The notes under the pieces: model-generated
What the model was told of the DNA's origin: nothing
The model's input: the letters and a program-made list of their open reading frames with translations, nothing else
Databases searched by the model: none
In this document: positions 1 through 12,496 of the stretch, in pieces
Position numbering within the stretch: the stretch's first letter is position 1
How the letters are laid out: the number at the start of each line of letters is the position of its first letter
Translations under genes and position numbers: made by a program
NCBI RefSeq assembly: GCF_010093815.1
Contig: NW_022985570.1
Coordinates: 5,695-69,694 of the forward strand
Source of the DNA: Pseudovirgaria hyperparasitica
Taxonomy: Eukaryota; Ascomycota; Dothideomycetes; Acrospermales; Acrospermaceae
Direction of reading: 5' to 3'
DNA: 64,000 nt

Positions 1-3000
1 TATTCTACTAGGAGGTCTAGTAGGCACGGAGTGCCTCTTTCTACTTATCTTAAGTCCACGACCGTATATTTTTTATAAGTTCTTAAAGGCTCTACTAGTC
101 TAGAAGAGCGTCCGGGTTATCTCGGACTTCTTATACTACTTAGCTAGAGTCGGCTTCTATTAAGTACCTATACCGTATTTAATTCCGGCCTATATATAGA
201 AGTACGCGGTAATATATACTAATTCGTATACGTAGCGCGGCGAAAGTATATTCTACGTTTCCTATGCGTTCCTATACTTATTATATAGTAAAGTATACTA
301 CCCTCTATATCTAGTAGAAGTTATATATACTTATAACGTCTATCTCGCGTCGTAGTAGTACCGTATTAGTAGCTTTATATACGCCTAATATAAGACGGAG
401 TATACGGTTCTATATAGATTTAAGCTTTATTCGCCTAGTCTATATAAGGGCTGTATACTAGTACTCGTGTCCGTACGTAAAGGCGGGCCGTACTATAGAT
501 ATATATAGCTAGCGTGCCTTATCCCGGGTGGTTCTCTATATAGAGGCTATAATCCGTTGTATAGCGGCTTCTACCCGGAGGGCCCTAGAGACGGCGTATA
601 CTACTTATAGTCCCTATTTAAGCTTGCTATCTAGTATAACTCCGAGCGCGCGCATGCTTTATACTAGTAGTTTATTAAATGCGTCGATTCGGGGGCGTTA
701 TTCGCCTTCCCTAGTTACCTATTTCCCTTAACGATTAATAAAGTACATAAGTTAGTATTTCTCTAGGGCGAACTTTACTCCGTGGCGTTTTACCTACTAG
801 AGGCACCTCTCGTAGTCTTATTCTAGTCGTCTATATATTCGGTTGGTATTATTATCGATGGCTAGGAGGTATATATTATTAGCGTATCCGACTACCTCTA
901 TATACTTTATTTCTTAAAGAAGGTCTACTATAACGAAGAGGAATAGGATCGGAGAGATAGTACTCCCTTATAGGATGCTATATACCGTCTCTTTATATTC
1001 GCTCTAGTATCTAGGGATATATATCTAAGTTATTCTTCCTATAAGGAATAACTATATAAAGCGTATAATCTATTCTAGTATTCATCTTATCCGGAGGTTA
1101 TGAATAAGTCTTATATAGTTTACCTTATTAAACGCTCCGGCTATATTAAGAGAGAGGAGCGATACTACCCGTCCCTATTTCTATACGGCCTAGACGACTT
1201 TAATAATATATTAGATAGCTATTATTAGGGAGCTATCTATCTTTACCTTCTAGTTCGGAGGGAGGAGATTATATTTCTATACCGCGGTACTTATCTTCTT
1301 CGCTATCATGGTCTCTAGTATCTTATCTAGGTAGAAGAGAAGGGCGATTAGTCTCTATCCCTTTAGGGAGTTAGGGCTCTTTTCTAGTTTCGGGAGTATA
1401 ATAGTATAGGCGACTCGGAAGCTCTAGGGGTAGTACCCCTACGTGACGTATACTTAGAATATATAAGTAATAAGCGGTAGGGTCGCTTTTATAGTACTTT
1501 TTAGGCATCGATTTAGAATTCTATCTAGTCTAGATACTTTATTATTTAGGAGTATCTTAATAATATTAAGTATATTCTCCTCCGTAACTTCTTTAGGGAT
1601 ATCTACCGTGTATAGATATTCGGCGCCGTGAACGTCTAATAGGTCTACTAGTTCCGGGAGAGGGAACATGGCCTCTCGTAGGGCCTTAGTTTTCTTAAGG
1701 CTTATGGAGTATATTCTCCCCTAATATATTAGGGAAGGTATAAGTGGCGGGGGTATCGGAGTGTCTACGCCCTTGGCCCATTTCGCTATACGCCATAGCC
1801 CTATTACGTATCGTGTCTATTAACTAGTAATTATATACTACTATTTACGCCTTTCGTTACGGAGGACTTTATCGCGTTATTATATCGCTTCCTTCTATTC
1901 TTCCTACGACTCGGGTATTCTTATATAGTATACGCGTATGTATAGCCTTCGGGCGTCTTATCTACTTTCCCGTACTCGAGGAATCCCCTTTACTTCCGGG
2001 GGCCGGTATATTTAGTATAGTACGTGTTTATTTCTCGCCTTCTAGTATATTTATAGGAGTATCTATACGGCCTGGTCTATGGCTAGGTCGTTAGATATAT
2101 CGACTATAGAGGGATCTAGGATCGCCGATTCTAGGTTCTTTAGGTACTTTTCCTAGTTAGTATCCTTCTATATCTATCGTCCCCGTTATTTATTCGGGGT
2201 ATATACGTTTATTATAGTTTCTATATATTTATAGTCGGAATCCGTCTATACCTAGCCTAGGCGGTAGTATTAGATCTAGTAACTAATATACTCTATAGCG
2301 AAGGTAAGGTTAAGCGTAGACCCGTCTTCGTCCTATTTATGTTTTTTCTATATAACTTATTCTATAGGTGTAAGTAGGTATAGGAAGTTATGGTAGCGGG
2401 TGCGTAGTTCCCTTACTCTAAGTTCTTCCCTAACTACGGCTAGGTCTCCCTACTATTAGTAGTAGAGGTTAAAGTCTCCTAGGAGGATATGTTACCCTAG
2501 TTCCGTGGTACCCTTAAGTATCTCGTCTAGTATAAGTATATATTATTAGTTATATATGTTATATATATATAGGGGGCCTATATCTGTTTATAGGTGTAGT
2601 ATTATCCTAAGGTTATCTCGCTTAGTATACAACCATAATAAGAGTAGTATTAACCTATAAATATAGAAGAGGACTCGTCCTTCTAGTCCTAGAGGGTATA
2701 TAGTATAGTATCCGGGGTATATAGTTAGTTTACTCGTCTAGTAGTATTTATAGGGTTTCTAGATGGCGAGTATTATAGCCCTAGTCTCTTCGAGGAGCGT
2801 CGCCTAGTTCTCTCTTTTATATTATACGTTTATCTATATAATTCGGAGTATATTCTAGTCCCTTATTAGATACTAGGGAGTGTATATACCTATATACTTA
2901 TTCCTTAGAGGCGCGACTATCCTCGCGCGGTAGCGGCTTTAACTATACCTTTTAGTCGTCCTATCGTCTTCGGGATAGTCTACTATCCCGCCTAACTACC

Positions 3001-4577
3001 TTCTAGAGGGGAGGTTAGGGGTATTATAGAGGAAGGGCCCGTAGTAGATATTATATTCTATAACTATCTCGCGCCTCTCGCTTTTATCGTGCGAATGTAT
3101 TCTATAACCTATTTACGTTTTATATATGTTAACGACTATAATAGATATTTCCCGTCGTAGTTTAAATACTATACTATATCCCTGTTTCTTAGTCCGTCTC
3201 CTCGCGGTTTATAAGGGCACTCCTAGATAGCGTGGTCCCTACGGTACTATCCGTACTTAGTCTTCTATAAGTACCTTTATATAGTGTGTCCATACCCTTA
3301 ATAGTTAAAGTACTATATTATTACCTATATCCTATTCTATGGCTCGGCTATAAGGAGCTCTCCTTCTACTAGGAATCCCTTCTATATAATATATTATACG
3401 AGGGCGGGGTCTCGGAGCTCTATAATTATAGTAGAGTGTTTTTTCGCCGTCGTCTTAATCGCCTATGGGTTCTTCTACCACGCTTTTATAATCTTAATCC
3501 CTAGGTATTTTCGCGTGTTAGATTATTCTATACGCGTAATATTCTCCGCTCTAATAGCCTATCCCTATACGGGTACTACGTATACTATAATTAGGTATAT
3601 AGCTACCCTAATAGACGCGCTAGAGAAGATACTATCTATTACGTTCGGATCTCGCGAGATGTTTTACTACGTAGTATTCATTATAGTAGTAAGTACTACC
3701 CTACCTAGCGTAACTTTAGTAGCTACGACGCTCGACTATATTCCTTTCTATTTATTAATCTTATTTATAATTTCCTTTAGGGATATCTATTAGACCTACG
3801 CTAGTATATCCTTATCCTAGATTATAATACGTATACTATATACTCTATCTATAGTCCTAGTAGTCCTTAGTACGGTAGCTCCGGGTGTTACTATAATCTA
3901 AGCCCACGTGTTAGGGCGCTTACCTTAGGATAGCTCTTCCTAGATTCTCCGTAGGCTAGCTTCTATTTAGTTAAGCCTACTACTAGGTTCCTCTCGTGGC
4001 GACTTCCTTTCTTCCTCCGTAATTTCTCTTAGATTCTAGATAAGGTCCCGGAATATATAAAGAAGGGTCTTCTTTCCCTTCTCGGCGTCTCTCTCTATAC
4101 GTATTACCTAGTATTTAATTTTATCTAGGAGGGTCTCCCCTCTCGGGGTCCCCTTAGTCTAGGTTATCTATAGCGCTTTACACCCTTAGTTAGTTCCTAT
4201 ATTTTAGATAGGTGTCTAGCTATCTATATTAATATCGCTATATAGCCGTTTCTACTATACTAGTAGGGGTATATCCGGCGTATACCGGGGTATTACAATA
4301 CCTAAGGCCGCCATAGTTATTAGTTAAGGGTAGCCCTTAACTAATAAAAGGGGGTCGGCATATTAGCGTTTATTAGATATAGTCTATACTCGTGTTATTG
4401 AAGAGTCTTCGAGTGTATATATATAGTATCTCTATATATCGGTATCGTCGTGTATTATACGCTATACGTACGCACGTATGTCGGAGGTTATTATACTCGG
4501 TATACTCTATCGTTTAATATATGTAAATCGCTGTTTTACCCTAAATTGACTAGTTTAGTCCGTTGGGGTGTGAGAAG
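1..4577 (-). mobile_element. Tad1-like LINE copy A, RIP-mutated, 3' part outside window
   Basis: Minus-strand non-LTR retrotransposon. It is co-linear with the near-complete copy at 38822-44099, and both have the same 5' end (a short motif reading ACTTCTCA on the minus strand, near 4577). Read from the right, the order is a 5' leader with a hairpin (4317-4347), an ORF1-like stretch, and an AP-endonuclease part with an ILLGDFNL-type motif near 2440-2490. A reverse transcriptase follows: the peptide ending in NRCLK, typical of the RT N-terminus, lies within 1454-1669, and the catalytic box, degraded from YVDD, is near 870-890. TAG codons are scattered through every domain and TpA is high, as expected of RIP. 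The 3' end lies before base 1, so no target duplication can be checked. The family call is firm; Tad1 clade membership is inferred from domain order. Confidence 0.85.
4317..4347. repeat. 31 bp palindrome, LINE A 5' region
   Basis: Arms TTATTAGTTAAGGG and CCCTTAACTAATAA around a TAG loop; the 14 bp arms are perfectly complementary. It lies about 230 bp inside the LINE 5' end. The corresponding place in LINE C (43834-43864) holds the same palindrome. Confidence 0.9.
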
Positions 4578-5041
4578 TTCTCTATATATATATAGATAAA
4601 AGAAGAATATACTAAAGTATATTTAAGTTATAGAATAGAGAGTTTCTCTAGTATAGTATAATTTAATAGATATATATTATATTAAGAGGTAAGGTTTAAT
4701 ACTATAATAATTATATAGATAAAGGCATTACGTAATATAACGCTAGTCCGTGCGTGAAATTTTTTATTTTCTTTAATTTTCGCTAAGTCAAACCCGTTTG
4801 TACCCGTTCTACGCACTTCGGAGTTGTAACCTTACGGCTGAACTATGCTATCCTACCATGGTACATTATTATTCTAACTTGCCTTTAGTCGACTTATCAT
4901 TACTTAAAAGACCGCTTCTTTACTTGGATCTCATATACATGTTACAGCGATTAGGTATTGCATTTCCTTCATTCTCATCGTCGTCGGAGAATCAGAGCGC
5001 CAAAACAGTAAGGCGTAAGCCCAAGCCTACGGACGCTCAAG
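4578..5041. other. Intergenic, LINE A to OPT gene
   Basis: The first 200 bp are AT-rich with no recognisable feature. Base composition becomes normal near 4750-4800. The final 240 bp are the likely promoter and 5' leader of the OPT gene. I see no clear TATA box. Confidence 0.5.
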
Positions 5042-7148
5042 ATGGAGGCAGGCGTTGAATATCGATCACTGCCTAGCCCTATACCTTCTTTGCATACACT
5101 TAGACGCTCAGGAACTCAGTTCTCGATTCGGGCCCTCGTAGCAGGTCTGTTCGTCGGAGTTCTTGTCAACATATCCAACACATATTATGGGCTGCAAGCT
5201 GGGATTTATTTTCAGATGCCCATGATATCAGGTCTTCTAGGCTACCTTCTCTTTAAAGGATCGGAGAGGCTCTCTATCGTACCTCTAAGCCCAGGAGAGA
5301 ACGTTTTGATAATAAGTGCGGCCACTGCAACGGGATGCATGCCCGTTGCTGCTCACTTTGGTGGTATCATACCCGCTCTAGAATTTGTCATTGGTCCTCA
5401 GGATGGTGGTCCTTATCATTTCTCATTTGGTCAGCTATTGATATGGGCTTTCAGTCTCGCCTTCTTCGGCATATTCTTTGCCGCAATTCTGCATAATGGT
5501 CTCATCCAAAGAGATCGTTCGCCATGGCCGGGAGCCAAGGCGACCGCCCAAATGCTCACTGTCATGCACGAGACTACCAAGCACGGAGACAATGAGGTCA
5601 TTGCCAATCCAACAGGGCAAGATCAGTATCGCAATGTATCCGGAGCTCCAAATCGTCAGTGGCAGAAGGTGGTTTCTGTACTTCTACGCTTTGGAGGAGG
5701 GTCATTCCTCCTAGTATGTACAGCCCTTGGAATATAGATCCAGACTAAAAAATGTAGACAACGGCCACGCACTTTCTCCCCTCGTTGCGTACGATACCCA
5801 TTTTTGGCATGAGGGCAGCACAAAACTGGCTGTGGGACTTTGATCTCTCTGCAGGATTTATTGGCGGAGGCATCATCACTGGACCTGTGATTCCTCTACA
5901 CATGCTATGTGGTACTATTGTTGGTTGGGCTATACTATCTCCTCTGATCATGAGTAAAGGCTGGGTACATGGACCAGTGGATGACTGGGAGACTGGGAGC
6001 AGATCTTGGATCATTTGGATCAGCACATCCGCACTTGTGGCCGATGCTGCTGTAAACCTTCTGTGGTTCGTTCTAGAATCGTTACGGAAACATATACTTG
6101 ACTCTCCTGTCGAAGACCGACCGGATGACAGCCAGACTCCACTCCTCCACAATTCATCCAGGGACGCACCCAGGAGACGGCAAAGAGAACACCTACCAGC
6201 AACATTGCTCTACGGTTTCAAGAGGCAAACACGACTCCTACTTGTGGCCATGTTTGTCTTGTCGATAATTATTTGTGTTATCGGAGTGCGTCTAGTCTTC
6301 GGGTCGATCATTGGGCCACATCTCGTGGTGTTGGGGATCGCCCTTGCACTTCCTATGGCTGTAGCAGGTATACGTGCACTCGCCGAGTGTGACTGGAATC
6401 CCCAAAACGGTTTAGGTAAGGCCCTAATGCTGTCCGTCCTATGTAATGCTGAATTTAGTGCAGTATCCCAGCTAGTCTTCGCGACTCTGGTATCAAGAGC
6501 GAATCCGAACGCGCTTGTCATCAATCTTGTGACCGCTGGAATTGCATCAGCGTGTGCAAGCCAATCTGGTGACATCGCATTCGACTTCAAACTCGGCAGT
6601 TTCCTTGACGCTAATCCTGATGCTCAGATCTATGGACACATAGCTGGCTCAATTTTTGGCACGTTCGTCGCAACAGTCTCTTACAGACTGTACACTTCGT
6701 CATATGAGGTTCCAGGTCCAGTGTTTCAGATACCAGGCTCCTATATCAGTGTCAGTACGGCAAGACTCATTCTTGGAAAGGGTCTTCCAGAAGGTGTTCC
6801 AATGTTTGCTTTGGCCTTCGGCGGTTGGTTTGCCATTAGTGCATTTCTGAAGCTACGGTTTTCGGACAGGTGGTGGAATAACGTGCTGCCCAGCGGTACA
6901 GCCTTTGCAATAGGTAAGTGCCTTGTTTCTGCTACATTCATCCGCACTATGGACACTTACAGTTATTAGGAATGGCAAATGTCCCCTCTTTTACACTTTC
7001 TCGCCTCGTAGGAGGCATAGCATGCTGGGCATATTCACGTTGGAATGCTAGGAGCGGCAATATCACTATCGCTAGTGGTGCAGGGATGATCTTGGGTGAG
7101 ACAATTGGCAGCATTGCAGACCTTTGTCTCACTGCTGTCGGCGTCTGA
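5042..7148 (+). CDS. OPT-family oligopeptide/metal-chelate transporter
   Basis: Three exons: 5042-5713, 5758-6913 and 6970-7148, giving 668 residues. Intron 1 (44 bp) is GTATGT...TAG and intron 2 (56 bp) is GTAAGT...TAG; both keep frame. OPT proteins are polytopic membrane carriers that move small peptides or metal chelates with protons, usually at the plasma or vacuolar membrane. Diagnostic stretches are SNTYYGLQAG near residue 45, GPVDDWETGSRSW near 290 and NVLPSGTAFAIG near 610, with about a dozen hydrophobic segments. A hydrophilic loop with acidic and basic runs follows the middle segments. The length is normal for the family. The start is the first ATG before the conserved N-terminal segment. 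The gene converges on the CorA-like gene with 129 bp between stop codons. It looks intact; the substrate cannot be told. Confidence 0.9.
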
Positions 7149-7277
7149 TATTCTGTCTCATCATCAGAATTAACATCATTCTCTTGCGAAGTGCAGCTGC
7201 TATACATGCTTTTTGTATGTACATGCTTCCGCTCCACAGGTCGCACCCAGGACTTAGATCTATATCTAATTATCTAT

Positions 7278-8991
7278 CTAGAAACGTAAAAGTCTTTTGA
7301 TGTTGTCAAAATTATACATGAATATGGACATGCCGATAACAGGAACAGTCGTTGCAAAATAAATCCATATGTGAAGATCTCCGGTACCAAGCTCCACAAA
7401 GTTCATACCGAAGATTGAACATGTGAATGTCAAGGGGATGAAAATCGTGGCCAGCACAGTCAGCTTCCGAACACGTTCTGCTTGAGTGAGCGTCCGTCGT
7501 GATTCTTCCAAGATAGAGCTATCGGCCAGGGTTCCAATACCACGTTCACACTCTAGGCTGAGGTTTTGTGCGCATGACAGAAGATAATTCAGGTCAATGA
7601 ACAGCCTAGTTCCAGACTTTTCGGCGACTGGAGAATGAGAACAAGGCCAATTCATGTTTTTGCGATTCTCCAGTGTCCGTAATATTTGGGCTAACCGTTG
7701 TATGTGTGACGTAAGAACAGTCTTGATGTACCTCAGATTGAGTAGAGAACTGGCATTATATCTTCCTAGTCCCTCTTGGCCGATGAAGGAAAGTTCATGC
7801 TCTATGCGGCTCTGCAGTAGGTTCAAGCACTGGGACTCTGATGCTGCGGCGAACTGAAACAGCTCGCTCAGTGCATACAGTGCGTCCTTGCGAGCCACCT
7901 CAAGGTCCAACCCATATCCATATTGTATTGGAATCATGCAAATATTCTGCGCAGCTCTCCATTCGTCATTCGGTTCATTCGGTTTTGCTATAGGCTTCCG
8001 AAAAGTGTTCGTCCGAGGAAGGGTGGTCATGGATGGAGCCGAGAAGTTTTCGTGTCGAACATTCGTGGCATGTTCAACATCTTGATGCACAATGACAGGA
8101 TAGAAATATGTCTCCCACGGTCGCGAGCCAGGGCGCGGACACCAAGGCCCGTTGGTGCACTTGGATAGATCTCTGCCACTGTCTAGCCATACAACTGCTC
8201 GCCACGACGTATGAGATTGGTTGATCTCGATCGATATGGTCTGTTCCAGCACATATTCTTGCTCGCTCACCAGGTAGCAGTTCCGGATAATTGAATCAGC
8301 GACTTTCGCCTCACTCCGAAGCTTTTGAAAGTATCTGGTAAGTCCTTCTGCCTCAATTTCTCGGGCAGCTTCCAGATCTTCGGGCTCCGCAGAGTAGGGG
8401 TTTATGCCTCGGGAGCATATCGTCGAGATGGTTAATTGGATGATTCGTGAAGAAGTTGAAGGTAATGAAGGGAAGGAATATAAATTTCGCGGCTCTAAGT
8501 TGAACGCTCTGCCTTGCAAGTGTCGGCGAAAAAGTTCTGGCAGAATCTTATATTTCTCAGCGATTATGCGAAGCCATTGCGACGAGGCGTGTCCACGGAT
8601 GAAAACTAGGGATGTTCCATCTTGTTCAAGGGCTGTGAACTCGTTTAGCCCTTTTGTTGTGGGGTCGAAACAAGTTTGATTGCCGGTGACCAAGTCATGT
8701 ACAACGGCAATACTGTCTCTAATGTCTGCCTCTACATCTCCAGGAACATAAGCGTCGCTTCCATGTCGTCCAAAGTTGGTGCTACGAAGATGACTGCTCA
8801 AACCTTCAAGATCAGGCCTTGGATACGCATGGCTCTGGCTGCATCGTTGTGATAACTGATCTAGTTCGTTCTGAAATGACCCGTGGTTGGCTGAATTCGT
8901 CGATTATCAGCCTAAGAGATTAAGAAGCAGCTACTGTACACTTACAGGTGCGGATCGACACCGCGTCTATGTCATAAGCTTTGTTAGCCAT
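7278..8991 (-). CDS. CorA-like Mg2+ transporter domain protein
   Basis: Two exons on the minus strand: 8991-8946 (MANKAYDIDAVSIRT plus one base) and 8890-7278, giving 552 residues. The 55 bp intron is GTAAGT...TTCAG. Without exon 1 there is no ATG before the conserved region, and this splice restores one. The C-terminus has the CorA layout: a long helical region, a first membrane segment ending in the signature GMNF, a short loop, a second membrane segment and a basic tail (IKRLLRF). CorA proteins form pentameric Mg2+ channels. Fungal members with a long soluble N-terminus, as here, are often of unknown function, so transport is inferred from the fold. The gene looks intact. Confidence 0.85.
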
Positions 8992-9469
8992 TTGTTCATC
9001 CTACGCCGAGTAATCTATCGCTAGAAGAGTTGAAGAATGCACTGTAAGCTTTGATTTTGGTAGCTTTAAACAAAAGCTTCACACATCTCCATGTATAAAG
9101 AGGGAAAGAAGGCAACAGGGCTACTAAGTACTCAGACTGGCCTTCAACGCGGTAGCTGGATCTCAAGGACGACTACTCATGAATGCAGAGCTGCAGTTGG
9201 CCCATGCACAGTATCCTCCCAAGGAATAAGCTCGAGCGCTCAATTCCGTGAGGCGTAGCTACGTGCGATCGCAGGACTTATTTATCGAGGCCCCCAAAGC
9301 TGAAGGAGTAGGATTGTCGCCGCCCATGCAGGATACAGCGGACATGGATGCCGACCTCGCGCGGTAGCTACCACACACGATGAGGTGATTTCATGGAACG
9401 TAACGCAAAAACGATAATGTCCTCGTACTCACGTCGTTTTCCTAGAACCTGAGTCGCTTAGCATTTTTT
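8992..9469. other. Intergenic upstream of the CorA-like gene
   Basis: Normal base composition. It should contain the minus-strand promoter of the CorA-like gene. No further gene, RNA or repeat was recognised. A sharp shift to AT-rich sequence occurs around 9470. Confidence 0.5.
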
Positions 9470-10730
9470 AATTTCACGCCTATATTCATATACCCTAACT
9501 AGATGGTTATTTTACCTCTTTACCTCTATATAAGAGTCTATATATAATAATATCTATATAGACTTATATAGTAGAGTAGAGCGATTAATTCTATATAATT
9601 TTTAAGCTCTATACTCTCTAATTTACTCTATAATAAAAGGATCTAGTTTCTTAGAGAAGAGAATAAAGGTAGTTTTTCTAGAACCTAATATAGTTTTTAT
9701 ATAGTTCTCTTCTAGATATTTTTTAAGATTCTTCTCTATCTCTTTAAAAGAACTTTATAATAAGAGAAAAACTATAGAGAGATAGAGATATATCTAGTTA
9801 ATTATTATATATACTTTTTAAAGCTCTTAAATACTTAGAATAGATATAAAAGTAGAAAGAGCTCTAGATATAAAGATAGAGAAGAGAATATATATACTAA
9901 TACTAGTAACTTAGATTCTAGGAAAATAATAGATTTATTTATCTATAGTTATAGAAAAAAGCTTAGTAGTTAATATATATAGAAAGTATAGTATAGATAA
10001 AAATTTTATCTATTACTACTATACTATACCTCTATAGCTATAAGTACTACTAGATATTAGTTCTATATAACTCTACTTAAGAATATATCTATATTCTTTT
10101 TATTACTTTATATTATCTATACTACTATCTCTAGAAATATAGAAAATAAATAAAAATTAGAGTATATTATATAGAGAGATTCTTAGATCTAGCTAACTTA
10201 ATACTTATATCTAAAGGTACTTTAGAAGAATATAAAATATATATTAAATATCTATAGTATTCTATATTAGTTATACTAGCTTTTCTATATTATATATTCT
10301 AGTTTTAGATATTATAGAGGTATAGTATAGTAGTTATAGATAAAAACATTATTATATAATATAGTTTATATATGTACTTATATACTTAGATATTATACTA
10401 ACCTTTCTTATATAAATATAGATAAACGGATTGGGCGGGTAGCGCCTATAGGCTATAACTACGTAGCTACCCGACATGGGTTATACCGGGCCTCTATAGA
10501 ATATGGCCTTAGTAATATTATAATAATAGAGGGTACTAAAACTTACTAATTACCAATGTATCTCCGCGCGCTAGTACTATATAGACTATCTATTAAAATA
10601 TACTTAATATTCCCTCTATTTTTAACTATAATACTATTTCTTAATCTTATCTATAGCTAAGTACTATAGAGGAAAGATAGCCTTATTATTATAAGGCTAA
10701 TACTCCTTAAAAGGTACGCTTTTATACCCT
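9470..10730. other. AT-rich, gene-free RIP-like block
   Basis: Very AT-rich, with no coding frame of note. It contains an inverted repeat (10001-10347) and, at 10437-10472, a short hairpin with arms CGGGTAGC and GCTACCCG. It is probably old repeat debris too decayed to name. Confidence 0.5.
10001..10347. repeat. Inverted repeat, MITE-like
   Basis: The arm at about 10001-10035 is nearly the reverse complement of 10313-10347. The shared core reads TATAGAGGTATAGTATAGTA on the right arm. About 277 bp lie between the arms. The layout suits a small non-autonomous DNA element, but in very AT-rich sequence the ends and target duplication cannot be fixed. Confidence 0.4.
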
Positions 10731-11073
10731 CTAGAATAAGCGTACACCCTCTAGGATAAGCGTATACTCTTAAAAAACACCCTTAGAGCCTTCTTACGTA
10801 TATATGAGTACCTATATTTAATAGTCTATAATTAGCTCTCTTAACGCGAATTATATAGTTTACTATCTACTTACTAGCTTAGAAAATAGTTAAAGAGATT
10901 AGGAAGACTCTAGAAGATTAATAAGACTATAGTTAATCTCCTCTTATCCCTATTATAGAATCTCTATTAAAACTAGAGTTATAACGTATAGAAGAAGAAA
11001 TATAATATTTAAGTCTCGAATAATATACTTTAGTATTCCCTTCTATATTATTTAATCGTAGTAAGACGCTATA

Positions 11074-11300
11074 TGTTAGGAATTAGCCAAAGGCTAGACC
11101 GGATCCGCACGCATCCGAGCCGATATAGTAAGAGATAGTATAATAGGCGGTAAGCGGTCACGTGCTAGTTAGATTAGTATATCTCTATGTATATACTTCT
11201 CGATTACTACCGAGGGGGCTTGGTAGTAATTCGTTCTATATAGGAATACACCCTATTATTCTATCTAGCTATACTACTATCTATTAACCCTATTCTTATA
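11074..11300 (+). repeat. E1 5' LTR
   Basis: 227 bp, starting TGTTAGGAATT. It matches 44463-44688, differing mostly by transitions. It is flanked on the left by CTATA. Confidence 0.9.
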
Positions 11301-12258
11301 TTCGAATTACTCCCTAAAATAGTACTATAGTTAGTATAGTATAACTAGAACTACGAAGATCGGCACGATCTACTATAGGTCTAAGTTATACTATATTAAG
11401 TAGTAGAGATCCTTATTAATTAGCGATACTTCTAGCCGTTCCTAATAGAGAGGAGATAATATCTAACCGAATTACGGAACTCTCTAACGAGGAGATAGTA
11501 GATACTCTAAGTAACCTCTAATACGGCGAAGCTAGATAATACCCTACTAAGCTACGCGAGGAATCTTAGTAAATAATCGCGGAACTATAATAGTATATTA
11601 CCAACTAGACCTAAGAGATATAGGTTCTAAAGGAATAGGCTAAACGTATAGTACTTCTTACGAAATAGTAGGAACTTAAGAAGGACCTTAAAGAACTATA
11701 CCGAGTAAACGTAAATCCGCGATAACCTATACCGGTTTTAGTAGAGATAACGTAGCCTACTTAAGAACCGTAATAATCTACTACGATCCCTATAACTACG
11801 CTACTAATCTATAGTATTAGCTTACTAGGCGTGCCGAAACCTAAAGATCTAACTAGCTTTATAGGGAAGAACTAAAAGGAGTAGAAAGACTAGAAGAGAG
11901 ACTATGAAAAGTACTTCCTCGATAACTCTATACTCTTCTCTACTAAAGGATAATGTATTTCCTTCGGAGAACGCTACTTAGCTTTATAATCCCGCGACTA
12001 ATAGGATAGATAGAAGGAAGTTAAACTACTATTTATAATAACCTAGGATAATCTAACTAAATTTATACTAAATATACTCGGTACTATAGAAGAACGTAAA
12101 AGGAAGGCCTTATCTAAGTTAAAAAGCGTCGTGTAACGACCAAATTAGACGCCTACTTAACTATTATAGTACTTATAGAACCTTTAGAATAATATTCCGA
12201 TACTATAAGAGAATATTTATATATTTTAGTATCGCGAAGTACTACTCCCGTTAATTAG

Positions 12259-12496
12259 TGTTAGGACGGAAACTACAATGGACCTATATAAACCATTCTA
12301 ATCCATATAGCCACGTAGTGGCCAGAGCTAGGTTAAGTTAGCTAAGTTAAGCGAGGTTACTATATAAGTAGACCGCACAAACCGATTCCTACTCGTTAGG
12401 AATCAACCTCGTATAAGAGTAAGATTACTCTATAAATACATTCCTATGTCTCTCTATAAACTATTAGACTACTATCCCACGTCTTTACTCTTTACA
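12259..12496 (+). repeat. E2 5' LTR
   Basis: 238 bp, beginning TGTTAGGACGG and ending CTTTACA. It pairs with 31507-31744. Confidence 0.9.

Noticed and set aside
3515-3793. 92-codon plus-strand frame in LINE A
   Set aside because: It lies opposite the LINE coding strand and has no conserved content; RIP-altered antisense sequence gives such frames by chance.
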